A stretch of DNA of 64,000 bases from Anoplopoma fimbria. Lineage: Eukaryota; Chordata; Actinopteri; Perciformes; Anoplopomatidae. This document shows, piece by piece, positions 1 to 12,000 of the stretch. Within the stretch, counting starts at the first letter, position 1. Each line of letters begins with the position of its first letter. The position numbers were made by a program, and so were the translations under genes. Where the stretch lies: positions 11,521,310 through 11,585,309 of the forward strand of contig NC_072471.1 of the NCBI RefSeq assembly GCF_027596085.1, given 5' to 3'. A model generated the notes under the pieces. It saw only the letters and a list, made by a program, of their open reading frames with translations. It did not search any database and was not told the origin of the DNA.

Positions 1-1227
1 TACACAGATTCCAGGTCCTGAATGTATTTTATAGCATGAAGCAGTTGATTTTTTGCCACTTGGTATGTAAAAGTGACATAATGGTGTCCACATTATAAAA
101 ATATTGTCAAAACACCCTTCAAATCGGTCGACTGATCGTCGTGTAATTTCAATAAAATGGTTTCTCAGGGGTTTGTTTTATTTACTTACATTCCTTTAAT
201 ATTGAATGCCAATGGTCAAAGTGCCTCTTTCACCATGAAGCTACAGCCATAGGTCAAACTTTTTTACTTGCTTTCAGTGCATTTGGAAGCACATGGTGAA
301 CTAATACAGTGCAGATGCTTAAGATTTATACGGTCTGATCTATACATTTTGGGATCAATTTGATGTGCTATCATTTCACTCTGATTTCTGTCTTCACAGA
401 GCAGCAGCAATGAGGGACTGCTGGAGAAGAACTTTCAGTGTTCAACTTGGTTGGTAGATTGTAACAGTGATAATGTGTGACAGGGACCAGTTGTCTAGAA
501 GGGTTTCCACTAGCAACTTAGGTCAGATTTATTCATAGCCATGTTTTAAACTAAATTCCCTGAACATACTCCTGAGTTACTGAAGTACATCTGGCTTAAA
601 TGGCAATACTGCTTTATGAAACAACCCTGCGCAGGCTAACACATTTGGCAAGATGTTAAGGCACTTGCATGTTTTAGGATGTAACAGCTACAAATGTGCA
701 AGAAACCTCAGCGAGACCAACGAAAGAACAGTTTTTGCCAACCCAACCACCACATTTCAACACACATCTTTCAGCACACATTTTACAGACTAAAGGAAAG
801 CACTGCCTATATATGCACACACTGCAAAATGGCTGCATCCTTCTCAATTAACCAATGAGGAGTAGACACAACCTCTGAGGAAGTTGTACCCACAACACAT
901 ACATGCCAAAATAAATCAGCGGGCGTTTTATGTTTTCCTTTTAGTGGAATTACTATGTTCTCTCCTATAATCAGCTAAATTAGGGCTTTTGATTTGTTAC
1001 CTTTATTTCCCTGCATAGTTTGACTGTGTGTCGTTGGTTGTATATACAGTTCGTATTATATTGCCTTCTGCTTTGACCCTTATTTTGAAATTTCTGTGTT
1101 GGAGGTGCAACATCCTGAGGGGCTGGCCAATATGTGTCTACACCTCATTGGATAATTGATAAAACGTCAGCCATCTTGCAGAGCTTATAAATATAGGCCC
1201 CTACCAGAATCAACAAAAGACATGCTG
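1..1227 (-). other. nrcam: Intron sequence of nrcam left of the LINE
   Basis: No exon matching the next part of NrCAM (rest of fibronectin-III domain 3) was found on the minus strand here, and no ORF looks coding. The stretch is AT-rich and ordinary. It is read as the continuation of the intron that follows the exon at 4622-4737, interrupted by the LINE. Confidence 0.6.
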
Positions 1228-1241
1228 TAGAATATTTTTAT
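1228..1241 (+). repeat. Left target-site duplication of the LINE
   Basis: The 14 bases tagaatatttttat occur here directly before the LINE 5' end and again, without mismatch, directly after its GATG-repeat tail at 4593-4606. This is a textbook target-site duplication from target-primed reverse transcription, and it fixes the element boundaries. Confidence 0.9.
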
Positions 1242-1398
1242 CTCTCCAATGAATCGCCACCTTATCGTGGTGGAGGGGTTTGTGTGCCCCAGTGATCCTG
1301 AGAGCTGTGTTGTCGGGGGCAATAGCTCCTGGTAGGGTCTCCCAAGGCAAAGTGGTCTCGGGGGAGGGGTCAGACTAAGAGCGATTCACCAAACCCCA

Positions 1399-2604
1399 AT
1401 GAATCGGACGATGCAAGGTTGTGGCACCTCGCCCGGAATAGGGAAACCGGGGCCCCCTCCTGGAGCCAGACCTGGTAGGGGAGCTCGCCAGCGAGCGTCT
1501 GGTGGCCGGGCCTTGGCACATGGGGCCCGGCCGGGCCCAGCCCGAAAAAGCTACATCGTGCCGCCACCCTGTGGGCCCACCACCCGCAGGGATAGGCATT
1601 GGGGTCGGGTGCAATGTGAGCTGGGCGGCAGGCTGGGGCGGAAACCTGGGCGTGCTGACCCCCGGCATCACAGACTAGCTCTAGGGACGTGGAATGTCAC
1701 CTCTCTGGCGGGGAAGGAACCGGAGCTGGTGCGGGAGGTGGAACGCTACCAGCTAGATATAGTTGGGCTCACCTCCACGCATAGCACCGGTTCTGGAACC
1801 AAACTCCTGGAGAGGGGCTGGACTTTTTCCTTTTCCGGAGTTGCCCAGGGTGAGAGGCGCCGGGCGGGTGTGGGGATACTCACAAGCCCCCGGCTGAGCG
1901 CCGCTGTTCTGGAGTTCTCCCCGGAGAACGAGAGGGTCGCCTCTCTGCGACTGGGAATCGCAGGAGGAAAGTCTCTGACTGTTGTTTGTGCCTATGCACC
2001 AAACGGCAGTTCGGAGTACGCGGCCTTCTTGGAGTCCTTGGGTGGTGTTCTGGAAAGGGCGCCGACTGGGGACTCCATAGTTCTTCTGGGAGACTTCAAC
2101 GCTCACGTGGGTAACGATGGAGAAACCTGGAGGGGTGTGATTGGGAGGAACGGCCTGCCCGATCTGAACCCGAGTGGTGCTTTGTTGTTGGACTTCTGTG
2201 CTAGTCATGGACTGTCCATAACAAACACCATGTTTGAGCATAGGGAGGTTCATAAGTGTACTTGGTACCAGAACACCCTAGGCCAAAGGTCTATGATCGA
2301 CTTTGTAGTTGTGTCATCAGACCTGCGGCCGTATGTCTTGGACACTCGGGTGAAGAGAGGAGCAGAGCTGTCAACTGATCACCACCTGGTGGTGAGTTGG
2401 ATCAGGTGGCGGGGGAGGCTGCCGGACAGACCCGGTAAACCCAAACGTGTAGTGAGGGTGAACTGGGAACGTCTGGCTGAGGATCCTGTCCGCAAGGTCT
2501 TCAACTCCCACCTCCGGAACAATTTTCGTGCATCCCGGGGAGGCTGGGGACATGGAATCCGAGTGGGCCATGTTCAAATCCTCCATTGTGGAAGCTGCTG
2601 CTAG
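1399..2604 (+). pseudogene. LINE endonuclease part of a broken ORF
   Basis: A 401-codon open stretch that begins in the LINE leader. The first 90 codons are a Gly/Arg/Pro-rich lead; the endonuclease fold starts at residue 95 (LGTWNV). Visible motifs are [10 protein letters not shown] near residue 228, [10 protein letters not shown] near residue 300 and [10 protein letters not shown] near residue 325, which carry the metal-binding and catalytic Asp/Asn/His of the exonuclease-endonuclease-phosphatase family. The usual frame is lost at about 2505-2530. The last 25 or so residues are out of frame and the real continuation is in frame 2 (2528-2735). Confidence 0.85.
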
Positions 2605-4569
2605 GAGTTGTGGTCGGAAGGCGATCGGTGCCTGTCGTGGCGGCAATCCAAGAACCCGCTGGTGGACACCAGCGGTGAAGGAGGCCGTCAAGCTGAAGAA
2701 GGAGGCCTTTCGGGCTTGGTTGGCCGAGGGTCTCCTGAATCAGCAGGCAGGTACCGGTTGGCCAGAAGGGCTGCAGCTGCGGCGGTTGCTGAGGCAAAAA
2801 CCCGGGTGTGGGAGGAGTTCGGCGAGGCCATGGAGAAGGACTTTCGAATGGCCTCAAGGAAGTTCTGGCAAACCGTGAGACGACTCAGAAAGGGGAAACA
2901 GGGCTTTTCTCAGGCTGTTCTCAGCAGGGGGAGAACTGCAGACCCGGACTGGGGATATTGTCGAGCGGTGGAAAGAACACTTTGAGGAACTCCTGAACCC
3001 GACCAACACGTCCTCTGTGGAAGAGGCAGAGTCTGAAGACTCAGGGGAAGTCTCGTCCATATGCCTGGCGGAGGTCGTTGAGGTAGTTAAAAAGCTCTTC
3101 AGCGGCAAAGCGCCAGGAGTGGATGAGATTCGACCGGAGATGCTAAAGGCTCTGGACATTGTTGGGCTGTCTTGGTTGACACGTCTCTTCACTGTCGCGT
3201 GGAAGTCGGGTACAGTGCCTGTGGAGTGGCAGACCGGGGTGGTGGTTCCCATTTTCAAAAGGGGGACCGGAGAGTGTGCTCCAATTATAGGGGTATCACA
3301 CTGCTCAGCCTCCCGGGAAAGTTTACTCCAGGGTGCTGGAAAGGAGGCTCCGTCCGATTGTCGAACCTCAGATCCAGGAGGAGCAATGCGGATTCCGTCC
3401 TGGACGTGGAACAGCGGACCAACTCTTTACCCTTGCAGGTCTGTTGGAGGGTGCATGGGAGTTTGCTCATCCAGTCTACATGTGTTTTGTGGACTTGGAG
3501 AAGGCCTTCGACCGTGTCCCTCGGGGAGTCCTGTGGGGGTACTGCGGGAATATGGGGTACCTGGTTCGTTACTACGAGCCATTCGGTCCTTGTATGACCA
3601 AAGTGAGAGCTGTGTCCGGATACTCGGCACAAAGTCGAGCTTGTTCCCAGTGCGTGTTGGCCTCCGCCAGGGCTGCCCATTGTCACCAATCCTGTTTGTG
3701 ATTTTCATGGACAGGATTTCAAGGCGCAGCCGGGGGAGGAGAGTTTCCGGTTTGGGGACCTCAGAATCGCATCCCTGCTTTTTGCAGATGATGTGGTTCT
3801 GTTGGCTTCTTCAGAACGTGACCTTCAGCATGCACTGGGGCGGTTCACAGCCGAGTGTGAAGCGGTCGGGATGAGAGTCAGTACCTCCAAGTCTGAGGCC
3901 ATGGTTCTCTTCCGGAAAACGGTGGATTGCACCCTCTGGGTTGGGAGTGAGTCACTGCCCCAAGCGAGGGAGTTCAAGTATCTCGGGATCTTATTCACGA
4001 GTGAGGGTAAAATGGAGCGGGAGATGGACAGGCGGTTCGGTGCAGCGTCAGCAGTGATGCGGGCGTTGTACCGGACCGTTTTGGTGAAGAAGGAGCTGAG
4101 CCGAAAGGCAAAGCTCTCGATTTACCAGTCCATCTACGTTCCAACCCTCACCTATGGTCATGAGCTTTGGGTAGTGACCGAAAGAATGAGATCGCGAATA
4201 CAAGCGGCCGAAATGAGCTTCCTTCGTAGGGTGGCTGGGCTCAGCCTTAGAGATAGGGTGAGGAGCTCAGACATCCGGAGGGAGCTCGGAGTAGAGCCGC
4301 TGCTCCTTCGCGTCGAAAGGGGCCAGCTGAGGTGGCTCGGGCATCTGATCAGGATGCCTCCTGGACGCCTCCCTTTAGAGGTTTTCCAGGCACGTCCAAC
4401 TGGTAAGAGGCCCCGGGGTAGACCCAGAACACGCTGGAGAGATTATATATCTCGTCTGGCCTGGGAACGCCTTGGGGTTCCCCAGGAGGAGCTGGAAAGT
4501 GTTGCTGGGGAGAAGGACGTCTGGAGGACCCTCCTTAGCTTGCTGCCCCCGCGACCCGGCCCCGGATAA
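2605..4569 (+). pseudogene. LINE linker, reverse transcriptase and C-terminal part, frameshifted
   Basis: RT homology passes through successive frames: a linker in two frames (to about 2930), RT N-terminal motifs at 3017-3268 (GKAPGVDEIRPEML), then short segments in the other frames. The palm motif FVDLEKAFDRVPRG lies near 3486-3528 and GLRQGCPLSPILF near 3658-3700. FADD is at 3781-3792 and leads an intact 258-codon C-terminal stretch to the stop at 4569. That last part has the Arg-rich KRPRGRPRTRWRDY segment common in RTE/Rex elements. At least six frame changes lie within or just before the RT, so it is non-functional as it stands. Confidence 0.83.
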
Positions 4570-4592
4570 GCGGAAGGAAATGGATGGATGGA

Positions 4593-4606
4593 TAGAATAT
4601 TTTTAT
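4593..4606 (+). repeat. Right target-site duplication of the LINE
   Basis: Exact copy of the 14 bases at 1228-1241, directly following the GATG tail. Its right end is 15 bp from the nrcam exon at 4622. Confidence 0.9.
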
Positions 4607-4621
4607 TTAATCAAACAATAC

Positions 4622-4737
4622 CTTGTATCCCTGTAGTTTTCCTCTAACTGAGGGGAAAGAAACAGGCTCCCAGTGCACCTCTGCAAGTGTGCTGTTGTGA
4701 ACCATGACCTGCACACTATTAGGAGCAGACAAAGGCA
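4622..4737 (-). CDS. nrcam: nrcam exon: Fn3 start, last exon in the window
   Basis: Reads [20 protein letters not shown], then [18 protein letters not shown], aligned with the first strands of Fn3. 116 bp, phase 0, donor AAG|GTATTG. The LINE begins 15 bp past this donor. Confidence 0.92.
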
Positions 4738-7700
4738 CTGCAGAGACATGAGAAAAAAACACATATTTAAGAACTTATTTCAAGTCACAACACTATTATC
4801 ATGAAGTAATATAAAATGTGCGTCTACTCAACCTAGAGCACAAGTTTTTGAAAAATGTTTAGAATGCTAAAAAATATCACAGTTAATGGTCAGAAGTTGA
4901 TATGTGAACTTTCAAGCACACCCCTGAAAAATAAAATGTTAATATCCTGTTGACTGGACACTCAGAAGTTTAACTTTAAAACTTCTTACGTTTATGTTTC
5001 AGTTTAAGTTTAAAGAGAAACATTTTCACATTAAGATTGAATGATTTAAGATCTAATAACTCCCTGTGTTTGGAAAGTGTTGCTAGTACTACCGAGCCAA
5101 CTGTGAAGCAACACGGCTCTAGCAGCTTTCAGTGCATTATTTTGTACTGCCAACACTTTACACAGAATTTAACTGAATGTATTTCAAATATTTTTATTTT
5201 ATTTTATCAGCGACAAAATAAAAACATTTTTGAACAAAATACTAAAAAGGTATTAAATCACTAGAAGGGCATTCTGACAGAGCGGACCTCGGCCAAAGCC
5301 ATGCCTTATCTAGGAATGCTAACGAAAGTCAAAAATAATTTCTGTATCCGCCCTATGATTCTAATCTGCTCTAAATTGAACTGGTTCCACCTTGGCCCAT
5401 TCTTCATCCTTCTACCAAGTTTCATGAAAATCGGACCAGAAGTTTTTTTATAATCACGCTGACGAACAACAAACAAACCGAACCCAAAAAATAGATTTGA
5501 AGGTGATGAGTTCACTCACAGTCTTCTCCAGAGTATCCAATCACTACTTCAGGCTCAGGGCCGCTGCCATAATCATTCAAAGCTTGAACCTTGACCTCGT
5601 AGGGCACGTAGATAGGAGTTCCAGTAACAACAAACTCTGAAACGTTGGCCACATTCTTTGAGGACCAATCCTCATCCACGTCAATCTGTCTCCACTGCAC
5701 TTTGTACTCCAGGCTGGGCCCGTTAGCCTGAAATCCTGTCAACGACTGTACAGAGATTGTTTTTGTTAGCGGTGAAATATTTGAACTTGACTTTGGACAA
5801 ATGTTTAACAAACCTCACATACAGCCCACCATAACAATAAAAGGATAGCTTACTTTCCACGAGATGACCAAGTTGCCAGGCTTTGTTCCTACACACTGAA
5901 CATCTGATGGATTTTCATCGGGAGCTAGGAAAACCAAAAAATGTTTAATCAAAAGAATGATTCTAAATATTTTAGATCTTGCGGTACTTTTTATCAGGAG
6001 GGTGACCATGATGATCACCTGCAGGGTTGGTCCTGTATTGGCTCGAGGGCTGGCTAGGCTGGCTGTAGCCAACGTGATTCAGACCCAGGACTCTGAAGGA
6101 GTAGTAGACGTACGGAGAGAGGTTTAATTGCGCTGTCGAGCTAGTACCATCGACCTCCGTCAGGTTGATCCAAACTCCTGGCTGGTGGAGCAGATCCTCG
6201 TATTGGATCAGAAACTCTGGGGAAGATTAAAAACAAAACAAAAAAATTCAGAGTTCAAGATTTTTTTTTTTAAGATGTGGCCACAAAAAAAACAAAAAAA
6301 ACAGTTACTGCTTCCACAAACCTTAGCTGTATCTGAACAAACTCCACAACAGAACAACATTTAAATGGGGAAATTTGGTTTCTGTTGTCAGACTATAGTG
6401 TTGAATTTCAAGTTCGGCAGGGAGAACGTGTAGTGTAGTTTGATAAACATTTCATACTCTGTGTGGGACTGTTGTGTTCGTCTCCAGGGACCCAGGTGAG
6501 CTGAACGCTCCTCTCTGTCTGGTCAGTCAGTTCCAATTCAGTTGGAGCGTCAGGTTCCTCTGCAAACACAACAATGAGCCCAGGACCACAGAAAAAATGA
6601 AAATTCTTTCTCTCCTATTTTTTCGTCGTTGCAACTGTTTCCACTGAAAACAGTTTCACAGTAAATGAGGTGCAGGGTAATTTACTTTGATGAATACTGT
6701 AGATTAATATTGGATTTAACAGAATTAAATCAGATTCATTTCTGAAGAATAATCCCATGGAATAAAAAAAAAACAAACATAAAGAGTTAAGCTGTGGACA
6801 AACATGTCACTGTTGTTAAGTAAATACTATGATCTTCATTCAATAAAACACAGGAGGCAGTTTGTATTTTTTTTGGGGTGAAGAAAACCTTGTTTCTTAT
6901 TGTTGTATTGAAAAGGTGCCACATTTTTTTGTGCAATAAAACATTGTGAGACCATGCACACCAACACAGGTGTTTTCACTTCAGGCTGATTAGACCTCTG
7001 CAATCAATTACAACCTGCAAATGCCCACGGACACCTGAGAAGGAGTCTAATCAGGCAGGTAAGGTGGAAACACCTGTGTGGGTGAATCATGCGTGTAGAA
7101 ACTGTATTTTTTTCAAATTTCAAGTATTTCACAATGAAATGAAACTCTTCAATTTATAAAAACATTCCTCTATATAAAATGAAACTAAATTAAAATAAAA
7201 TGGTATAATATGAATAGTACAAAGCAAAGAGAACCGACATAAAATAAACATTAAGGTGAAATGGAAGGTTTTACAAACAGAACTTGATGGTTGGGTGAAG
7301 AAAATCAAAAAGCTACAGAATCCTAATCTGTGGACATTGTTTACCGTAGACAATAGCTGGAGGAGGAGTAGCCTCTGAGAAAGCAAGAAGCAGGAGTAGA
7401 GTACAACAAGAGATTAGATGTTAGTGACAGATATTAGAAATGGCAGAAAAGGAGGGAAATTATCATAGTACTGGGACACTGAATTAAATTAGAACTGGTA
7501 TCCACTGTTGCTGAAATTTGAAGTGTTGAAAAATGATTTCAGCGCACTTCAATAAAAAACATTTTTGGGCAAATCTATATAAATCATGAGCAAAACAGAA
7601 GAGACAAGTACTAATATGTTTCTTTGCCCTTGTGTTAAGCCCATTAACAACATTGTAGACGGATGTCATTTAAAATGTTTCACTACAATACAATTTCTTT

Positions 7701-9008
7701 AGAAATATATGTATCCAGGATTCATTCAGGATTCAATCACATTGTGTGACTTCTACACTAACAATCCCCGACCTCTGGTAACCTGTTGAATGAAAAAAAA
7801 TCCTTAAATGCAGTGTCAACGTACCTACGACAGTCAGCATGGCACTGGCTGAGTCCTGGTCCAGGGTGGTGTTCATGATGCAGGTGTAGGTGCCCTCATC
7901 TTCGTCTGTAACGTCTCTGATGGTCAGACTTTCAATGCCCACCTCAAACCTGATGACAGAGTATTGCAGAGAGATGATGGATTATTCTTTTCTCCAAGAG
8001 CTATCACAGTTTGTTTTTTCTTCATGGTGCAACTAAAAACTAAAATGAAATAAATGAATGGTCAAGGTCTTTGTACCTCCCATTAGGCAGCTCTCCATTG
8101 TCTTTGAGCCATGTCATGGTGGGAATGAGGGATTGGTCATGTTTGACTTTACACTCAAACACAGTGCTCATTCCTTTCTGCACCACCTTGTACTCTGGCT
8201 GCTTCAAGATACGGGTGGGCTCTGGACGATAAGAGAAAGAGTTTACACTAATAATTAATACAGCTTGATGGTCACAATACCTAATGGTAATAGAGACCTA
8301 AAATACATATTTTTATGAGCTATAATAGTCTTTTTATTCTCCATATCTGACCTTTAACTTCCAGATAGACATGGTTCTCCTTGATCCCCAAGTTGTTGGT
8401 GGCAATGCAGGTGTACTTTCCACTGTTTACTGGCTGGGCCACATGGATCTCCAATGTGCCATTCTCATGGATCACATAAGGGTCACCATTCTTAACGCTG
8501 GTCTGACTGTCTTTGAACCTAAACGGAGACCACAAACAAGACTGGGTTTAAGTATTTGACTGGTGCTGTGCAGCAAAATATTTGGTAAAATGGCTGAAAT
8601 AAACAGACATTGACTCTCACTGGCTTTACCCATGCAAATTTGTATCAGCCTTGAAGAAAAATGTGCATTGAGTTTTAATTTTCAGTGCTAAAATGATTTT
8701 ACTGAACTGAAAATAAGTCTTTATCTAATGATATTTCATTTCAATTTCAGCATTTAAAAAAATCTTTTCAACATGGTTTTTAAACTCTTATTTCTCAAAA
8801 TAAAAGCCCCCTGATTTGAATCTTACCATGTGATGGTCGGTATTGGTGAACCAAATGATGCACAGTGAAGTAACGCAGGGTTGTTGGTGATGACCTGGTA
8901 CACTCGGTTAGGTGGAGTAAGCACCCTAGGGGGCTCAGCTATGGGAGGAAGCAAATCACCATTTTCCCCTCATGCACACTGACCTGTACATCCAAAACTG
9001 TTGATCAA

Positions 9009-9053
<45 letters not shown>

Positions 9054-12000
9054 TAACAAGACAGATGAACTCACCAAGAACGTTGACAAAAGCATTTGCC
9101 ATCAGGTAACCAAATTCATTAGATGCGTTACACTGGTAGACAGCACTGGACCCTGTTTGCACATTGTTAAGTATCACAGTGTCAGCATCCACCTTCCGAC
9201 TGTGGTCCTCAGGTGCATCTTTAAAGAGACAACAGACAGGAATTATGGTCCAAATTATAGAAAAAACATTATTTTTCCAGCACTTCAGCTGCACCATTTT
9301 GTGTATGTTGAAACCAGTGCATAACAATTTTAGGGCATTAAGAGAAACTGGTATAGAAAACCATGCATAAGGGAAAAACACTGCTGGGATCGGAAGTTCA
9401 ATTCCACTACAGCTTTGCATGTTTTTTATGCTCTCTGTTGCATTCAGGTACTTTGTACATAACTGTGCATAAATGTAGTATATTCTATCTTTGGACTCAT
9501 TTTACTCACTCTCTATGGGGACCCCATTGACAAACCAGCTAATCTTGGGTTTGGGTTCTCCATTAACTCGACAAGTCAGGATGCCCGTCTCGTTCGGGGC
9601 GAGGATCAGGTTCCTGGGAGCACTGACCCAGAAAGGAGCCGCTGTGGATGACAAAAAGGATGACAAAAAGGTTCACAAAGCTATATTTCAGCTTTAACTG
9701 AAATTGTGTCAGTTAAAGCTGACAAAATATATTTTCATATTAACATAGAATTTAATGATGATTCTGAAGTTTTGCTAATATTACCGATCCCATTGTGAAT
9801 AGACACTTACTGTAGGTCTTTCCACAAATCTTTCCAATCTTTCCAGTCTTTCCACAAATCCTCATTGTCAACCATCAATTCATTTACTTTAAATTCTAAA
9901 ACCAATTCCGATGTAGTGACATAACTGTTTGGTTTTTTTGTATACTGGATGCACACAAGAAAATAACTAGATTACCTTTGACAGTGACCTTGATGATGTG
10001 GTGTGCAGTGCCCAGGTTGTTTGTGGCCGTACAGCGGTAGTCCCCACCATCAGCTTCATTCACATCAGAAACCTTGAGCGTTTTCTTGAAGTTAAAAAAG
10101 GCCGCCCTGCTGCTCGGCAGCTCTCCTCCATCCTTCTGCCAGGAGATCTCTGGAGTAGGTCTGTCACAGAAGCAAATACAACAGGATTTTTGTTTTTGAG
10201 CTGTCAAATTCTTCCATGCTTGTATGAACTCCATGACAGCTTCTTATAAAGCACGTTGTATGATACAATGTGTGTCAGTTATAGATACAGCTGATGCCTA
10301 CTTACAAGCCGTCAGCGATGCATTCCAGCTCCAGAGTTCCCCCTCTCAGAACCATTTTGGTGCTGGTTTTGCCCAGAGGCATCATGAAACCGGGTTTACG
10401 CTCCCCCTCTGGGCTATCTGAACACATGAGGAAACACGACCAAATCAGAACCACACTGCAACATAATCTACAAGGCTCCTCCTGGCACATTGTGAGGAGC
10501 TCAATGGGGGCCATTCATTTCCATGAAGGAAATAACTAGTAGAAACATATACTCAAGTGAAAACATTGGATGATTTGTCATGGTGGATAGAAGAGATAGT
10601 AAATGAGTGAGTGATGCTTTTTTTTCTCAAAGCCTCGTCACATACTGTATGAGCAGCATCTCAGAATCAGAGAGCAAGAGGAATCCCCTGAGAGGAGTAG
10701 CCATCCGTTTGTTGCTATGGCAACACTTTGGTGTCTTAGTAAACCACCCCAGCCCTACGCACATCCCTCAGAAGTTCTTAATGGAAGGTTTTAGATATCT
10801 TTAACATTCCTTTGCAGAAAAGGTCGGAAAATAGATAAAGAATGATCCTCTTCCACTTCAAAAAGTGAAAAATAGCTATTTCTATGTAAGAATACTAATA
10901 TAATGTTTTATGAGTGACCATCTTGGATAATCACTGAGGGTGAGCTTGATGCAGCAGATCATTAAATCAGTCCTAAGTGTATTCAACATTCCAGGGAAGA
11001 TGCAGTAAGCTGACATTTAATGTTATGCGTGCTTTAAAGGTTGCTCTAAGGCTTTAATATGTGATCTGGATACAGAGGCGACATTGCCGTTTTGCAATGT
11101 AACAAGTATTGTATCATGCATTACAGTCATGTAAATTGTATTTATATTGACCAAAAATCTATATCCTTAGACTGTTAATTTGCATAAGGAAACACTGCAC
11201 AAGAAACAAGTAGAAATGAGAGAAACCTGAGGAAGAGTACAATAGTCACAGAGGAGAGGATTGAGGCCAAGTTAGAGGTGAGTGTGTATGTTGGGTATGG
11301 TTAGGCCTGGGAGTAGAAGCAGGGCTGGGTTCACATTGAAGGGGCTGAATGGGGATAAACCAGCAGCACTCACCACTATAGAAATCAGTGACATTGTATA
11401 AAGCAGCCACAGTCTCATTCATTGTTTCCACTGTAATATAACAGAAAATCATAAGCATGCAAAACTAGGAAAGAAAACAGGAAATGTGTTACTTTACAAT
11501 GTATAAACCAATGCATTAGCTTGTCAAAATGCATTGTAAGTACTTAATACTATTGTTTGGTGGTAAATACACTATAGTTATAATATTGTAACAATTGTTC
11601 TATTGCTAGAAGCATTTTATTAAATAAAAAAAATATCTATAAATGTGAAATAAAAGGGACTGTAACCTGGGAAAATCTAGAAAGTTTTTCAATAATAAGA
11701 AGAAGATAACAATAAAAAATGTGCATGATCAGACATCCAATACCCAAATCTGCAAGTGAAGTTTTCTTTTGTTTAAGTTCATACATTGTGACATTGGTAT
11801 TAACTATTTGAAAATACATTTGTATTACAATTTTGTGGTAAAGTGTTAAATTTAAAGATTCTAGACAAGTAACATTTAAGTAATTCAGTGTCTTGACTTA
11901 CTGTCCAGCACGGTGACTGAGATGGGCTGCTTCTGCTGGATGGTTTGTGTGTAAGGGAAGCGAGCATAGCAGATGTAGTCGTTCCTGGTGTCTTCTCGAA

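Larger units (their letters stand above)
1242..4592 (+). mobile_element. Near full-length Rex3/RTE-like non-LTR retrotransposon
   Basis: A 3.35-kb GC-richer island in AT-rich intron DNA. It codes, in order, for an apurinic/apyrimidinic-type endonuclease ([18 protein letters not shown] motifs) and a reverse transcriptase (AFDRVPRG, GLRQGCPLSP, FADD). It ends in a (GATG)n tail at 4580-4592. RTE-clade elements such as fish Rex3 have this endonuclease-RT order, this length of about 3.3 kb and a GATG-type tail; the clade is assigned by recall. The 5' leader (1242-1398) holds short hairpins, for example GGGG 1275-1278 with CCCC 1287-1290. It is antisense to nrcam. The open frame is broken by about seven frame changes, so this copy cannot make a full polyprotein. 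Confidence 0.88.

Noticed and set aside
1753..2253. 166-codon ORF on the minus strand
   Set aside because: Antisense shadow of the LINE endonuclease with no homology of its own.
11637..11819. Minus-strand ORF in an nrcam intron
   Set aside because: AT-rich intron sequence without splice sites in phase; nrcam exons on both sides join perfectly without it.
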